Of a stretch of DNA of 64,000 nucleotides, positions 16,131-24,743 are shown one piece after another (within the stretch, counting starts at the first letter, position 1; every line of letters begins with the position of its first letter). The notes below the pieces were generated by a model that saw only the letters and a list, made by a program, of their open reading frames with translations, ran no database searches and was not told the DNA's origin. Made by a program: the position numbers and the translations under genes. This stretch comes from Chitinophagales bacterium (GTDB lineage: Bacteria; Bacteroidota; Bacteroidia; Chitinophagales; Chitinophagaceae), in assembly GCA_013298665.1 (NCBI GenBank), contig JAAFIK010000012.1, positions 1-64,000 on the forward strand, read 5' to 3'.

Positions 16131-17849
16131 ATGAATTATACAGCAGCCATTCAGAAAGCGGAGCGCAGTTTCCTGCCCGCCCGTTTTGTTATTACAGACT
16201 GGGCATCGTTGGAGCCTTATTACACAGCACTGGCCGACCGGCCAATCGGCAGTCTTGCTGAACTGGAGCAGTGGCTGGCTGACTGCAGTGAGCTGGAAGC
16301 CATGGTAAGCGAAGATATGTGCTGGCGGCAGATCCGTATGACCTGCGATACGGAGAACAAAGCGCTGGAAGAGGCGTTCAATTATTTTTGTACGGAGATC
16401 CAGCCAAAGATCCAGCCGTACAACGACCAGCAGAACAGGAAGCTGATGGCAAGTGCTTATACAGCACAGTTAGATCCTGTTCAATACGCTGCATTTCTGC
16501 GCAATATCCGTAAGAACATCGAGCTCTTTCGCGAAGAGAATATCCCCTTACAATCAGAACTGGCCGTTCAGCAACAGCAATATGGTATGATTACCGGTAA
16601 AATGACAGTAACGGTGAATGGCGGGGAATACACCCTGCAACAGGCATCGCGCTTTTTGCAGAGTAACGACCGCAACCTCCGTGAAGAAGTGTATCGTAAG
16701 GTACAGGAGCGGCGTTTGGCAGACAAGGCCGTACTGGATGAACTGTACAGCAGCCTGATTGCCAGGCGGCACCAGGAGGCGCGGCAGGCGGGTTTTGATA
16801 ACTTCCGCGATTACCGGTTTAAGGAACTGGGCCGGTTTGACTATACGAAGGAAGCCTGCTTCCAGTTTCACGAAGCCGTGAAGCAGCATATACTGCCCTT
16901 AGTGAATAGGTTGCTGGAACAAAAAAAGAAAAAACTGGGATTGGCTGTACTGCGTCCGTGGGACCTGGATGCCGAACCGGAAGGTATAACACCCCTGCGG
17001 CCTTTTCAGCAGGGGGATGAACTGATTGAGAAAACGATTGCCTGCTTTGACCGCATCAGGCCTTTCTTTGGCGATTGTCTGCGCAAAATGCGGGAGATGC
17101 AGCATTTAGACGTGGAGAGCCGTAAGGGTAAATCGCCCGGGGGCTATAACTGTCCGCTCGCTGAGAGTGGTGCACCATTTATTTTTATGAATGCTGCGGG
17201 GCAGATGCAGGATGTAACCACGATGGTGCACGAGGGTGGTCATGCCGTACACTCATTCCTGGCACATCCGCTGCGGCTGACAGGTTTTAAAGAATACACC
17301 ATGGAGATTGCTGAGGTGGCGAGCATGGCCATGGAGTTGTTCAGTATGGACTATTGGGATACTTTTTTCAGCAACGGGGAAGAGCTTCGCCGGGCAAAAG
17401 AACAGCAACTGGAGCGTGTAATCACTATTTTTCCGTGGATCGCCACGATTGATAAGTTCCAGCACTGGATCTATGAACATCCTTTGCATACGCCTGAAGA
17501 AAGAACGGCTGCCTGGGTATCTATCCTCAACGAGTTTACCGACAGCGTGGTGGATTACAGCGGACTGGAAGCCTATCGCCAGAATGGCTGGCAGCGTCAA
17601 CTGCATCTTTTTGAAGTGCCTTTTTATTATATCGAATACGGTATTGCGCAATTGGGTGCCATCGGTATGTGGATGCAGTACAAACAGGATAAGGAGCAGG
17701 CGCTTGATCATTACTGTCAGGCACTGGCGCTGGGCGGCACACGCGCCCTGCCGGAGTTGTATGGCGCTGCCGGTCTGCCCTTCGATTTTTCGCCTGATCG
17801 CATCGCGGTACTGATGGCTTTTGTGCAGGACGAAATGCAGCAATTGTAA
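16131..17849 (+). CDS. M3-family oligoendopeptidase
   Basis: 572 residues, no signal peptide, so cytoplasmic. The zinc site MVHEGGHAVHSFLAHP (His367, Glu368, His371) is the H-E-x-x-H of the thimet oligopeptidase/PepF clan, with the third ligand in the helix YTMEIAEVASMAMELFSMD. The length fits the compact bacterial PepF-like group. It hydrolyses short peptides. The stop at 17849 is 4 bp before the Rieske gene, so the two are co-transcribed. Confidence 0.93.
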   Translation: MNYTAAIQKAERSFLPARFVITDWASLEPYYTALADRPIGSLAELEQWLADCSELEAMVSEDMCWRQIRMTCDTENKALEEAFNYFCTEIQPKIQPYNDQQNRKLMASAYTAQLDPVQYAAFLRNIRKNIELFREENIPLQSELAVQQQQYGMITGKMTVTVNGGEYTLQQASRFLQSNDRNLREEVYRKVQERRLADKAVLDELYSSLIARRHQEARQAGFDNFRDYRFKELGRFDYTKEACFQFHEAVKQHILPLVNRLLEQKKKKLGLAVLRPWDLDAEPEGITPLRPFQQGDELIEKTIACFDRIRPFFGDCLRKMREMQHLDVESRKGKSPGGYNCPLAESGAPFIFMNAAGQMQDVTTMVHEGGHAVHSFLAHPLRLTGFKEYTMEIAEVASMAMELFSMDYWDTFFSNGEELRRAKEQQLERVITIFPWIATIDKFQHWIYEHPLHTPEERTAAWVSILNEFTDSVVDYSGLEAYRQNGWQRQLHLFEVPFYYIEYGIAQLGAIGMWMQYKQDKEQALDHYCQALALGGTRALPELYGAAGLPFDFSPDRIAVLMAFVQDEMQQL

Positions 17850-17853
17850 ATTC

Positions 17854-18207
17854 ATGGCAACGAGGCAATACGAATGGCATAAAGTGGCCGGGGATCCCGG
17901 TGCACTGGAACTGGGCAGCAATGGACTGGCTGAGGTAGTGGTGAATGGTAAAACGATCTGCCTGGCGTTGCACAACAATGTATTGTATGGCTGCGCGGCC
18001 AAATGTCCGCACGCCGGCGGAGTGATGGCAGCCGGCTTTACAGATGCGCTGGGTAACGTGGTTTGTCCGCTGCACCGCTATAAGTTCAGCCTGCAGAACG
18101 GACGCAATACCAGCGGGGAGGGGTATTACCTCAAAACCTATCCGGTACGGGTGGAGGAAAGCGGGGTTTATATCGGCATTGAAGTGCAGAGGGGGCTTTT
18201 TGGATAG
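17854..18207 (+). CDS. Rieske 2Fe-2S ferredoxin-like protein
   Basis: 117 residues starting at MATRQYEWHKVAG (ATG 17854). The cluster ligands are CAAKCPHAGG (Cys and His) and CPLHRYKF (Cys and His), the C-x-H ... C-x-x-H arrangement of a Rieske [2Fe-2S] domain. It is small and lacks a catalytic domain, like NirD-type or dioxygenase ferredoxin components. It is translationally close to the M3 peptidase, but I see no functional link. Confidence 0.9.
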   Translation: MATRQYEWHKVAGDPGALELGSNGLAEVVVNGKTICLALHNNVLYGCAAKCPHAGGVMAAGFTDALGNVVCPLHRYKFSLQNGRNTSGEGYYLKTYPVRVEESGVYIGIEVQRGLFG

Positions 18208-18308
18208 TCAGGTAATAATGGCTTTACTTTTTAATAATGCTATGTTGATCTGCAGTTAAACAAGGCGTAATAACTGAAGACTACCTTGCCCCTTATTAAA
18301 CATCGGGC

Positions 18309-18917
18309 ATGGTAATTTTTGAATGGTTAGACAAAGTGGATAAGGCTGTATTCACGGCCATACAATTGCACGCAACGGCTGACTGGCTGGATCAAATTAT
18401 GCTTCTGCTGCGCAATGCCGCCACCTGGATACCACTTTATCTTTTTATGGGGATCTGGATATGGAAAAACCATCCCCGCCGTGCCTTTACCTTTATCCTG
18501 CTTACGGTAGTTGGTTTTGCACTCTGCGATTTTACGAGCGCCAGTATTTTCAAACCCCTGTTTGCCCGGCTCCGTCCCTGTTATGATGCGGATACGCAGG
18601 TATTCGTCCGTGGGGTCATCACCTGTGGCGGACGATTTTCATTCCCTTCTTCACATGCTGCCAATCATTTTGGCCTTGCTGCTTTCTGGTATAATGCCAT
18701 CCGCCAACTGACAGGCCAACGCTGGCGCTGGCTTTGGTATTGGGCCGGGCTGATCTGCTTTGCACAAGTATATGTGGGCAAGCATTTCCCGCTTGATGTT
18801 GCGGCTGGCGCCCTGCTTGGCACCGCGATTGGCATACTGACAGCAGGTCTTTTCAGGCGCTGGCAACCCAGGTGGTACAGTATGAAAAGGCATAACCCGG
18901 TTGTACAAACCTCCTGA
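18309..18917 (+). CDS. PAP2-family membrane phosphatase
   Basis: 202 residues with five to six hydrophobic segments. The three PAP2 motifs are present: KPLFARLRP (K-x6-R-P), FPSSHAANHFG (P-S-x-H) and VYVGKHFPLDV (H-x3-D); the arginine usually found in the third motif is Gln here (FAQVYVG). These enzymes dephosphorylate undecaprenyl-PP or lipid A phosphates at the membrane. The next gene, 14 bp downstream, is an ArnT-like glycosyltransferase that uses undecaprenyl-linked sugars, so both may serve envelope lipid metabolism. Confidence 0.9.
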   Translation: MVIFEWLDKVDKAVFTAIQLHATADWLDQIMLLLRNAATWIPLYLFMGIWIWKNHPRRAFTFILLTVVGFALCDFTSASIFKPLFARLRPCYDADTQVFVRGVITCGGRFSFPSSHAANHFGLAAFWYNAIRQLTGQRWRWLWYWAGLICFAQVYVGKHFPLDVAAGALLGTAIGILTAGLFRRWQPRWYSMKRHNPVVQTS

Positions 18918-18931
18918 TCTTTGTATCCTTT

Positions 18932-20614
18932 ATGCAAACAAACCCCAATGTTGCTTTAACAGCCTGGCTGAGGCGCTGGTTTCCCCTGCTCGCAGTGGCA
19001 GGTGTGGTGGTGAATGGACTGGGGTTGCTGAATGAGGTTATGGAACCCGACGGAGCCTTGTATGCGTCCATTGCCCGGCGTATGGCGCTGCACAACGATT
19101 GTATCAACCTTATTGGCGATGGTGGCGATTGGTTGGATAAACCCCATTTCCCTTTCTGGATAACGGCGCTCAGTTTTAAGTGTTTTGGTATCAATGCCTT
19201 TGCATATAAGCTCCCGGCTTTTTTGTGCTGGGCTATGGGTGCTTATTATACCTGGCTTTTTGCAAGAACCGTTTATGGTTCTGCCGTGGCTCAACTGGCG
19301 GTGCTGCTGTATATGTATGCCCTGCACCTGCTGCTGTCTAATTTCGACGTGCGTGCAGAACCCTATCTCACAGGACTGATTATTGGTGCGGTGTACCATT
19401 TTTACCGGCTCAGCCAAAAAACAAGCTGGAAGCACCTGCTGGCAGGAGCACTTTACTGTGCCTGCGCAGTAATGACCAAGGGTATTTTCGTGGGGATTAC
19501 GGTGGGCAGCGGGCTGGTGGTGCAATGGGTGGTGCTGCGCGACTGGCGTCAGTTTATCCGTTGGGTATGGTGGGTAGGGGTATTGCTTGTCCTGCTATTC
19601 ATTACCCCCGAGTTGTACGCGCTTTACGAGCAGTTTGACCGTCACCCTGAGAAACTGGTCTTTGGTCACAAAGGAGTATCGGGCATCCGGTTTTTTTTCT
19701 GGGACAGCCAGTTTGGCCGTTTTTTCAATACCGGTCCTATCCGGGGTAGCGGCGATCCCTTTTTTTACCTCCATACACTGCTTTGGGCCTTTTTGCCCTG
19801 GGCTTTTTTGCTCTATACATCGTTGTATTGGAGTATCCAGCGTGCTGTACGGGCAAGGCAGGCGCTGCCGGAGTACCTCAGCCTTGGCTGCGGGCTTACC
19901 ACGCTGGTTATGTTTTCACTCTCCAAATTCCAGTTGCCGCACTACCTCAATATTGTATTTCCGTTTTATGCCATTATTACTGCTTACTACCTCAGTAACA
20001 CCAGCGCGTTTACGTTGAAACGACTGGCGCTGGTACAGGATGTTGTAGGAGTATTGGTGTTGGTGGCGGTATTGGCGATTGCACTGGTGTACCGTCCGCC
20101 ACTGCTGTGGCTATGCCTGCTGCTTATCGTGTTGCTGGCCTGTGCTGGTCTGCTGCTTTTTACCGGTAAGGGTTTTGGGCAGGTGGTGGGGCGTAGTTGC
20201 TGGGTGATGGCGATACTGGCTGTATTCCTGAACCTGTTTTTCTTTCCGTCTGTATTGCACTACCAGTCGGGTATGGCGGCAGGCCGCTGGCTGAAGGAGC
20301 GGGATTACAGGCTGCCCCTGGTGATGACGGGCTGTCATTCCTATTCGCTGGAGTTTTATGCACCTGCTGAGGCGGGGCTTTGCAGTCCTGCGCAATTGGG
20401 CGTACTGGCAGGCGAGAAAGGCCGGGTGCTGGTGTTTACGCCGCTGGATTCGGTGGGGGTGTTGCGTAAGCAGTGGTCGGTGGAAGTAGTGCAGACATTT
20501 CCCCATTTTCCCGTGAGCCGGCTGGATATGGGCTTTGTGTATGCGGCCACACGCAGCAGCCGTTTAAGGATGCAGGTATTGGCGATCGTGACCCGTTTGG
20601 GGGCGGTTCCATAA
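18932..20614 (+). CDS. ArnT/PMT-like (GT39 family) membrane glycosyltransferase
   Basis: 560 residues with roughly twelve membrane segments. After the first helix comes the family's periplasmic acidic loop (EVMEPDGALYASIARRMALH), then WLDKPHFPFWITALSFKCFG, the D-K-P-P-L-like motif of ArnT/dolichyl-phosphate-mannose transferases, and ALHLLLSNFDVRAEPYLTG. The C-terminal 130 residues are periplasmic. The predicted job is transfer of a sugar from a polyprenyl phosphate to lipid A or a protein. It follows the PAP2 gene closely and ends before the tRNA-Asn promoter. Confidence 0.88.
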   Translation: MQTNPNVALTAWLRRWFPLLAVAGVVVNGLGLLNEVMEPDGALYASIARRMALHNDCINLIGDGGDWLDKPHFPFWITALSFKCFGINAFAYKLPAFLCWAMGAYYTWLFARTVYGSAVAQLAVLLYMYALHLLLSNFDVRAEPYLTGLIIGAVYHFYRLSQKTSWKHLLAGALYCACAVMTKGIFVGITVGSGLVVQWVVLRDWRQFIRWVWWVGVLLVLLFITPELYALYEQFDRHPEKLVFGHKGVSGIRFFFWDSQFGRFFNTGPIRGSGDPFFYLHTLLWAFLPWAFLLYTSLYWSIQRAVRARQALPEYLSLGCGLTTLVMFSLSKFQLPHYLNIVFPFYAIITAYYLSNTSAFTLKRLALVQDVVGVLVLVAVLAIALVYRPPLLWLCLLLIVLLACAGLLLFTGKGFGQVVGRSCWVMAILAVFLNLFFFPSVLHYQSGMAAGRWLKERDYRLPLVMTGCHSYSLEFYAPAEAGLCSPAQLGVLAGEKGRVLVFTPLDSVGVLRKQWSVEVVQTFPHFPVSRLDMGFVYAATRSSRLRMQVLAIVTRLGAVP

Positions 20615-20630
20615 AATTCTTTAATTTTTT

Positions 20631-20660
20631 TTTGCCAACTTTTAAAAACGCTTACCTTTG
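20631..20660 (+). promoter_or_regulatory. Promoter of the tRNA-Asn gene (Bacteroidota type)
   Basis: TTTG at 20631-20634 and TACCTTTG at 20653-20660 with 18 bp between them fit the -33/-7 consensus of Bacteroidota. Transcription would start near 20667, leaving a leader of about 95 nt before the tRNA. Confidence 0.65.
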
Positions 20661-20762
20661 CCATCCCTTAAACGGGAAGTTTCGCTTCAGTTCAGCCGAT
20701 GATTCTCTATGGCACCTCAAGGTCTCAGGAGAATCAGGTTGGAGAAACGTAAAAAATAATAT

Positions 20763-20836
20763 TCCTCCTTAGCTCAGTTGGTTAGAGCATCTGACTGTTA
20801 ATCAGAGGGTCTCAGGTTCAAGTCCTGAAGGGGGAG
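20763..20836 (+). tRNA. tRNA-Asn (anticodon GTT)
   Basis: A 74-nt cloverleaf. The acceptor stem TCCTCCT (20763-20769) pairs with AGGGGGA (20829-20835), with one G-U pair; the discriminator base is G (20836). The D arm is GCTCAGTTGGTTAGAGC. The anticodon stem-loop TCTGA-CTGTTAA-TCAGA gives anticodon GTT. The T arm is TCAGG-TTCAAGT-CCTGA. The CCA end is not encoded. A strong terminator follows at once. The region beyond is AT-rich and carries accessory genes, consistent with tRNA-Asn serving as an integration site. Confidence 0.97.
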
Positions 20837-20847
20837 CCGAAAAATGA

Positions 20848-20885
20848 AGCCTTGTAAATCAAATCTTTACAAGGCTTTTTTATTT
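20848..20885 (+). terminator. Terminator downstream of tRNA-Asn
   Basis: AGCCTTGTAAA (20848-20858) and TTTACAAGGCT (20866-20876) pair perfectly around a 7-nt loop and are followed by a T-rich tract. Confidence 0.9.
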
Positions 20886-20919
20886 TAACCTAACCGGATA
20901 ATTGAACCGGCGTGTTTAG

Positions 20920-21276
20920 TTACGCTAAAAGAACTTCAGCCGGAATACTCAGCTCTCTGTGAAACAATTTTGCCAATTCCAATGTAAGGGGTTTGCGCTT
21001 ATTCAGTAATGCAGACACATATCCTTTGCTGCCGAATTTTCCAACCAAATCTTTATTTTTTAAACCCAGATCCTGCATCTTGAGTTTAATTACTTCAATC
21101 GGGTCGGGTACAGGAACCGGATAATGAACATCTTCATATTGCTTTATCAGTAAAAGGGCCACCTGTACTTTTTCTCCAGCCGGACTACCAGGCTTAACAT
21201 GATTATCAAATTGCTTGTCAACCCAATCAAGATATTCCTGGTATTGTTTTTTAGTTTTTATTATTTGAAGTTCCAT
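20920..21276 (-). CDS. higA: HigA-type antitoxin (Xre family)
   Basis: 118 residues. The N-terminal half is helical (LQIIKTKKQYQEYLDWVDKQ), and the C-terminal half is a helix-turn-helix of the HigA/COG5499 type (VIKLKMQDLGLKNKDLVGKF, SKGYVSALLNKRKPLTLELA). The gene starts 2 bp after the HigB stop, so the pair is translationally coupled with the toxin first, the order typical of higBA. The protein should neutralise HigB and repress the shared promoter. Confidence 0.85.
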   Translation of the reverse strand: MELQIIKTKKQYQEYLDWVDKQFDNHVKPGSPAGEKVQVALLLIKQYEDVHYPVPVPDPIEVIKLKMQDLGLKNKDLVGKFGSKGYVSALLNKRKPLTLELAKLFHRELSIPAEVLLA

Positions 21277-21278
21277 AA

Positions 21279-21590
21279 TTATTTCTTTTTATTTTGAACG
21301 GTTGTTACATCAATTTTATCATATTCAGCATGCGTACCAAACCATTTTATCTGGATGGCTTTAAACCCGAAAACAATTCTTACAACCAATCTGTATTTAT
21401 TTCCCATGGTATTAAAAACCACCCTGTCATCTGAAACAAAGCTGGCATTTCCGTACACTTTTTTTAATTCATTAAAGTTTTTAAAATCAGCCTTCACCAG
21501 TTCATGGTACCACTCCTGCAATGCCGTTGCAGCTGCCGGATACTTCTTACAATATTCCAGCAACGCCTTTCTGGTTATGGTATTAAACAC
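21279..21590 (-). CDS. higB: HigB-type mRNA interferase toxin
   Basis: 103 residues. The sequence matches the HigB_toxin family: ALQEWYHELVKADFKNFNELK, DDRVVFNTMGNKYRLVVRIVF, KAIQIKWFGTHAEYDKID. Such toxins cut mRNA, usually on the ribosome. The start is GTG at 21588-21590 (MFNTITRK); no ATG is available nearby. The antitoxin gene follows after 2 bp. A small remnant of what appears to be another HigB lies at 25396-25485. Confidence 0.88.
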   Translation of the reverse strand: MFNTITRKALLEYCKKYPAAATALQEWYHELVKADFKNFNELKKVYGNASFVSDDRVVFNTMGNKYRLVVRIVFGFKAIQIKWFGTHAEYDKIDVTTVQNKKK

Positions 21591-21727
21591 GATGCGAAGA
21601 TAATGAAAGTTTTCTATTAGTAAACTTATTTTACGCCTTTTATCAAAACGGTAAGCTTATAAATAACCCTCAGATCCTCAATAAACTGGTTCAAGTTAAT
21701 TTCACTCGGGGGAGCAAGGCAAGACGA

Positions 21728-21760
21728 GGGTTTCAAACGATTCAGTTTGGAACCCTTTTT
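21728..21760 (+). terminator. Hairpin with T tract (orphan terminator)
   Basis: GGGTTTCAAAC (21728-21738) pairs with GTTTGGAACCC (21745-21755) with one mismatch, loop of 6 nt, then TTTTT. Nothing is transcribed toward it in the window except possible read-through from the tRNA. Confidence 0.55.
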
Positions 21761-21867
21761 CATTTGCACTGGATTTGCACAAATGTTTTTCACATAAACG
21801 ACTAAAAGAAGCTTTTACAGTTGGTGTAAGTTACAATACCATCATTTATAGTTTTCTATATAACACG

Positions 21868-21890
21868 AAAGGGGCATTTCGCCCCTTTTT
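21868..21890 (+). terminator. Hairpin with T tract (orphan terminator)
   Basis: AAAGGGGC (21868-21875) and GCCCCTTT (21881-21888) pair around ATTTC and are followed by more T. It lies beside the 3' end of the small minus-strand ORF at 21907, but the T tract favours the plus strand. Confidence 0.5.
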
Positions 21891-21906
21891 TCAAGCCTGA
21901 CCTCAC

Positions 21907-22104
21907 TCACCCCCCTTTATTGTGGTTGTTCAATTCCGGGAAAAGATAGCCCTCTTTTAACTGGTACACCCTCGCAATCGCCTGCTTTTCCGCGATGCTC
22001 AGGAACTTGTCCGGCTCCTTTATTTTACAGTAAAAAGCACTCTGGGAAACACCCTGTACCTTTTCTATTTCAGTTTTATACTTTTTTGGAATATCATCGG
22101 CCAA
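21907..22104 (-). pseudogene. Small conserved-looking ORF, probably 5'-truncated
   Basis: The frame encodes VQGVSQSAFYCKIKEPDKFL followed by a helical end (IARVYQLKEGYLFPEL), which looks like a small helix-turn-helix protein. There is no ATG: the only start is TTG at 22102-22104, and an in-frame TAA lies thirteen codons further upstream with coherent protein sequence in between (RWKDYHDS). This suggests that the true 5' end has been lost. Function not recognised. Confidence 0.35.
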
Positions 22105-22187
22105 GCTGTCGTGATAATCTTTCCAGCGGTTGTTGTCTTCCGGTTACCGGGAAAAATTGAAGATTAATTAATCGATTAGGTATTCTA

Positions 22188-23657
22188 TTATTTGATAAGA
22201 TTTAAATTCCAACTTAAACTAAAATAGCCACCAACTCTGCTAGCTTTTTCAGTTGGTATTGTTTGAGGTGCGAGTGATCTTTTAAAAATTTGACCTTCCG
22301 AATATTGTCCATCAAGAGTTGTAGCTTGAGCAACGGACATGCCAAATCCAATTATTAAGCGATCAGATTTTCCGATAAGTAAGCATCCTCCAACATTGTA
22401 ATATAGTCTTTGATCTGTTCCAAGAGAAGCACCAAGCATCCCTCCAATATTTATATGTGAAGTGAACCTAGAATAAACATGAAAGAATGCGCCCAAAGAT
22501 GGAAGTAAAATATTATTATTCCTGTTTCTTGTTATCGTAACACTATCTGCAAGAGTAGCCCCATTTCGATATACTGAATCGTAATGATACTTCTGATCAA
22601 AGAACTTGTGATTACCAATATTAAAAACCAAGCCAGTGCTAAAATCAATCTTAACCCCACCAGTCACAATTCCGTTGACGGGAAAAGAATTTATTTCTTG
22701 TTTGCAATAAATATCCTTCTTTTTCTTTACAGTGACGTTTAATAAAACTTCGTCAGTATTGTACCTTGTCAATTTTATTACTCTTTTCTCAATTCTGGAA
22801 GTCAACACTTTATTATATGCCTCTTCAATTGCCAACCCTACCTTTCCATCATCAAAAGCAGTAAGTTTGCCTGTTAGTTTTTTACAATTTTCCAAAACCT
22901 TATCTATTATAGCAATTTTTTCTCTAATGTTTTTTTCAATGCTTTTATAATCAGCAACGTTCGTAATGTTAGAAGCCTCGAGAATATTGCTGAATTCTTT
23001 CTTTAAAGCCTCTCCGGTTGAAATATATTGTTCTATATCCCTTCTAGCAGACGAGGAGTTGTTGTTTATCTCTGCCTGTATGCCTAAAGGCAAAGTATTT
23101 GCCTGAACAGAAATTTTATCTGTGATGAAGTCTTGTGCTTTAGAAATTAACTGAGGCATTGTTGAATAACAATCATTAAGTAGTTTATTTAAATCATCGG
23201 ATATTGTTGAATATTTTAAAACATCTCTAACATTATTCTCTTTCCCAGAATAACCAGAAACAAATGCTTCAAGCTTATCTTGAAGAGAAGCTTCTTTATC
23301 CTTAGCAATCTTAGAAGCACTTCCTGCAACTGGCATAGCTCCATTAACGCTAGGTGTAGATGGTGGGGCTGTTGCGGGCACTGAATTCAGTTCTGGCATC
23401 TTAAAACGTTCCGTGAAAGATGCAGGTTGGTTGTTTCCATAAACAACCAGAGAATCATTTATTGTAACATCATATAAATATGGATTAATATTCTGAAGAA
23501 CCAACTCAACTGATTGTCTGGGTTTAATTTTGAAAGGGGCAGGGTATATAGGTGTTGAAAAATCGAATGTAACTGTTTTGTTAGGTTTAAGGGTTTTCTG
23601 AGAATAACATACAAAGCACCCCAAGATGATATGTAAAAACAAGACTAACTTTTTCAT
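22188..23657 (-). CDS. Secreted protein of unknown function, co-transcribed with a metalloprotease
   Basis: 489 residues from the ATG at 23655-23657 (MKKLVLFLHIILGCFVCYSQ signal peptide). Residues about 20-80 look like a beta-rich domain; a Ser/Pro/Ala-rich linker (PATAPPSTPSVNGAMPVAG) follows, then a long helical region (about 110-290). The last 180 residues are rich in Gly and aromatic residues (LGAFFHVYSRFTSHINIGGML, YYNVGGCLLIGKSDRLIIGFG) and end in the strand GGYFSLSWNLNLIK, reminiscent of an outer-membrane barrel. It starts 17 bp after the stop of the astacin-like protease gene, so the two form an operon. Clearly more AT-rich than the window average. I do not recognise the family. Confidence 0.7.
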   Translation of the reverse strand: MKKLVLFLHIILGCFVCYSQKTLKPNKTVTFDFSTPIYPAPFKIKPRQSVELVLQNINPYLYDVTINDSLVVYGNNQPASFTERFKMPELNSVPATAPPSTPSVNGAMPVAGSASKIAKDKEASLQDKLEAFVSGYSGKENNVRDVLKYSTISDDLNKLLNDCYSTMPQLISKAQDFITDKISVQANTLPLGIQAEINNNSSSARRDIEQYISTGEALKKEFSNILEASNITNVADYKSIEKNIREKIAIIDKVLENCKKLTGKLTAFDDGKVGLAIEEAYNKVLTSRIEKRVIKLTRYNTDEVLLNVTVKKKKDIYCKQEINSFPVNGIVTGGVKIDFSTGLVFNIGNHKFFDQKYHYDSVYRNGATLADSVTITRNRNNNILLPSLGAFFHVYSRFTSHINIGGMLGASLGTDQRLYYNVGGCLLIGKSDRLIIGFGMSVAQATTLDGQYSEGQIFKRSLAPQTIPTEKASRVGGYFSLSWNLNLIK

Positions 23658-23674
23658 GGTTCTCAATTTTAGAT

Positions 23675-24433
23675 TTAGTTACAAGATTTATTAGTGTACA
23701 TATAATGAATGTATTTTTTATCTAATGGCGATAGTTCCAATGGTTCAGGAACAACAAGACCATCAGTAGTTAAGCCAGATGGAATTGCATAAATCATGAT
23801 TGAGCTTTTATCCGGCTCACAATAAATTCCTGTATTGCTTTTGTATTTTTCAAGAATGTTAGATTTTACCCATTCAGAATCTACTTTATAAACATTTTTA
23901 TAGTACCTATACAGACTATCTAAATTCCATTTTATTTCTAAAAAAGGATGTTGATGCTCATGTAATAAACCAAGGCTATGCCCAAATTCGTGTAGTACTA
24001 CACTTTTAAACATCTCGGGGCTATACAAGTATAAACTGTCAAGCGATAATGTAGCTGAGTCTTTACCTATCTGTGAAGTAGTAGTGCCAATATAAGACCA
24101 CCAACCATTTGTTCTAAAAGAAACTCGAATGTCTGAAGCGTTTTGGTTAAAGGACTTTACAAACTGAATTCCTGAAAACGGCTGCCATTCATTTGCAATT
24201 TTCAAGACCTTATCTCTTACATTTCCGTCATCATCCATAAAATATACCTGCACTTTCTTCTTCTTCCAGAGCAAAGTACTTTCCCCAACAAGACGATGAT
24301 CTGACTCGAGATTACCTAACATTGTACATAATTGTACATTATCTCGATATTTTGGTGTACTTTTTTTCTGCCCGTTACACGATAGAAATACTACAGTGAG
24401 TAAAGCCACAAAAGCTACGCTAAGGAATTTCAT
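23675..24433 (-). CDS. Astacin/matrixin-like zinc metalloprotease lipoprotein
   Basis: 252 residues. The N-terminus MKFLSVAFVALLTVVFLSCNG is a lipoprotein signal with the lipobox cysteine at residue 19. The active site is VVLHEFGHSLGLLHEHQHP, the H-E-x-x-H-x-x-G-x-x-H-E signature of metzincins, in the astacin form with Glu after the third His. A Met-turn is plausible at SSIMIYAIPSG, and the edge strand DIRVSFRTNGWWSYIG fits. It should be exposed on the cell surface or in the periplasm. The downstream gene 22188-23657 is in the same operon. The AT-rich composition and the position after the tRNA suggest acquisition by transfer. Confidence 0.88.
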   Translation of the reverse strand: MKFLSVAFVALLTVVFLSCNGQKKSTPKYRDNVQLCTMLGNLESDHRLVGESTLLWKKKKVQVYFMDDDGNVRDKVLKIANEWQPFSGIQFVKSFNQNASDIRVSFRTNGWWSYIGTTTSQIGKDSATLSLDSLYLYSPEMFKSVVLHEFGHSLGLLHEHQHPFLEIKWNLDSLYRYYKNVYKVDSEWVKSNILEKYKSNTGIYCEPDKSSIMIYAIPSGLTTDGLVVPEPLELSPLDKKYIHYMYTNKSCN

Positions 24434-24484
24434 ATTTCTTAATTTAAACCACCCCGAAATTGCAAGAAAAATAAAATTAATTAC

Positions 24485-24507
24485 AGGGTGTTTTCACCCT
24501 TTTTTTC
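24485..24507 (+). terminator. Hairpin with T tract
   Basis: AGGGTG (24485-24490), loop TTTT, CACCCT (24495-24500), then TTTTTTT. It points right and has no plus-strand gene before it. Confidence 0.5.
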
Positions 24508-24743
24508 TGGAGTTTTAACAAAGGATCAGGGAATTTGAGTGGTATTAACCAAAAACAGATTAATTAAAACATGTTGTGCAATTCGCAATAAGCCAAAGAA
24601 ATATAATGAAAATTCTGGCCGTTCCACGGAAAACTTTCACACGACATTACAGGGCAATACGAGCCTGAACTTACAACTTCTCACAACTTCTTTCAATAAC
24701 TGTTACAAACTTGCTCGAACGGATACCTTAGGGGAGCAAAAAA
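24508..24743. other. AT-rich stretch without a supported gene
   Basis: Only a weak GTG-started frame crosses it. No family resemblance and no start signal. It belongs to the AT-rich accessory zone. Confidence 0.4.

Larger units (their letters stand above)
21591..21906. other. Intergenic region with two plus-strand hairpin terminators
   Basis: No gene. It holds two terminator-like hairpins listed separately, both directed rightward although no rightward gene precedes them. The motif GGGGGAGC near 21697-21704 repeats the last bases of tRNA-Asn (20830-20837), which may mark an old attachment site; eight bases are too few to be sure. Confidence 0.35.

Noticed and set aside
20661-20762. A second RNA gene before tRNA-Asn
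   Set aside because: The segment has no tRNA arms; it reads as the leader of the tRNA transcript.
24539-24743. GTG-started plus-strand frame in the AT-rich zone
   Set aside because: No similarity or ribosome-binding site; it merges by chance with the short frame at 24744.
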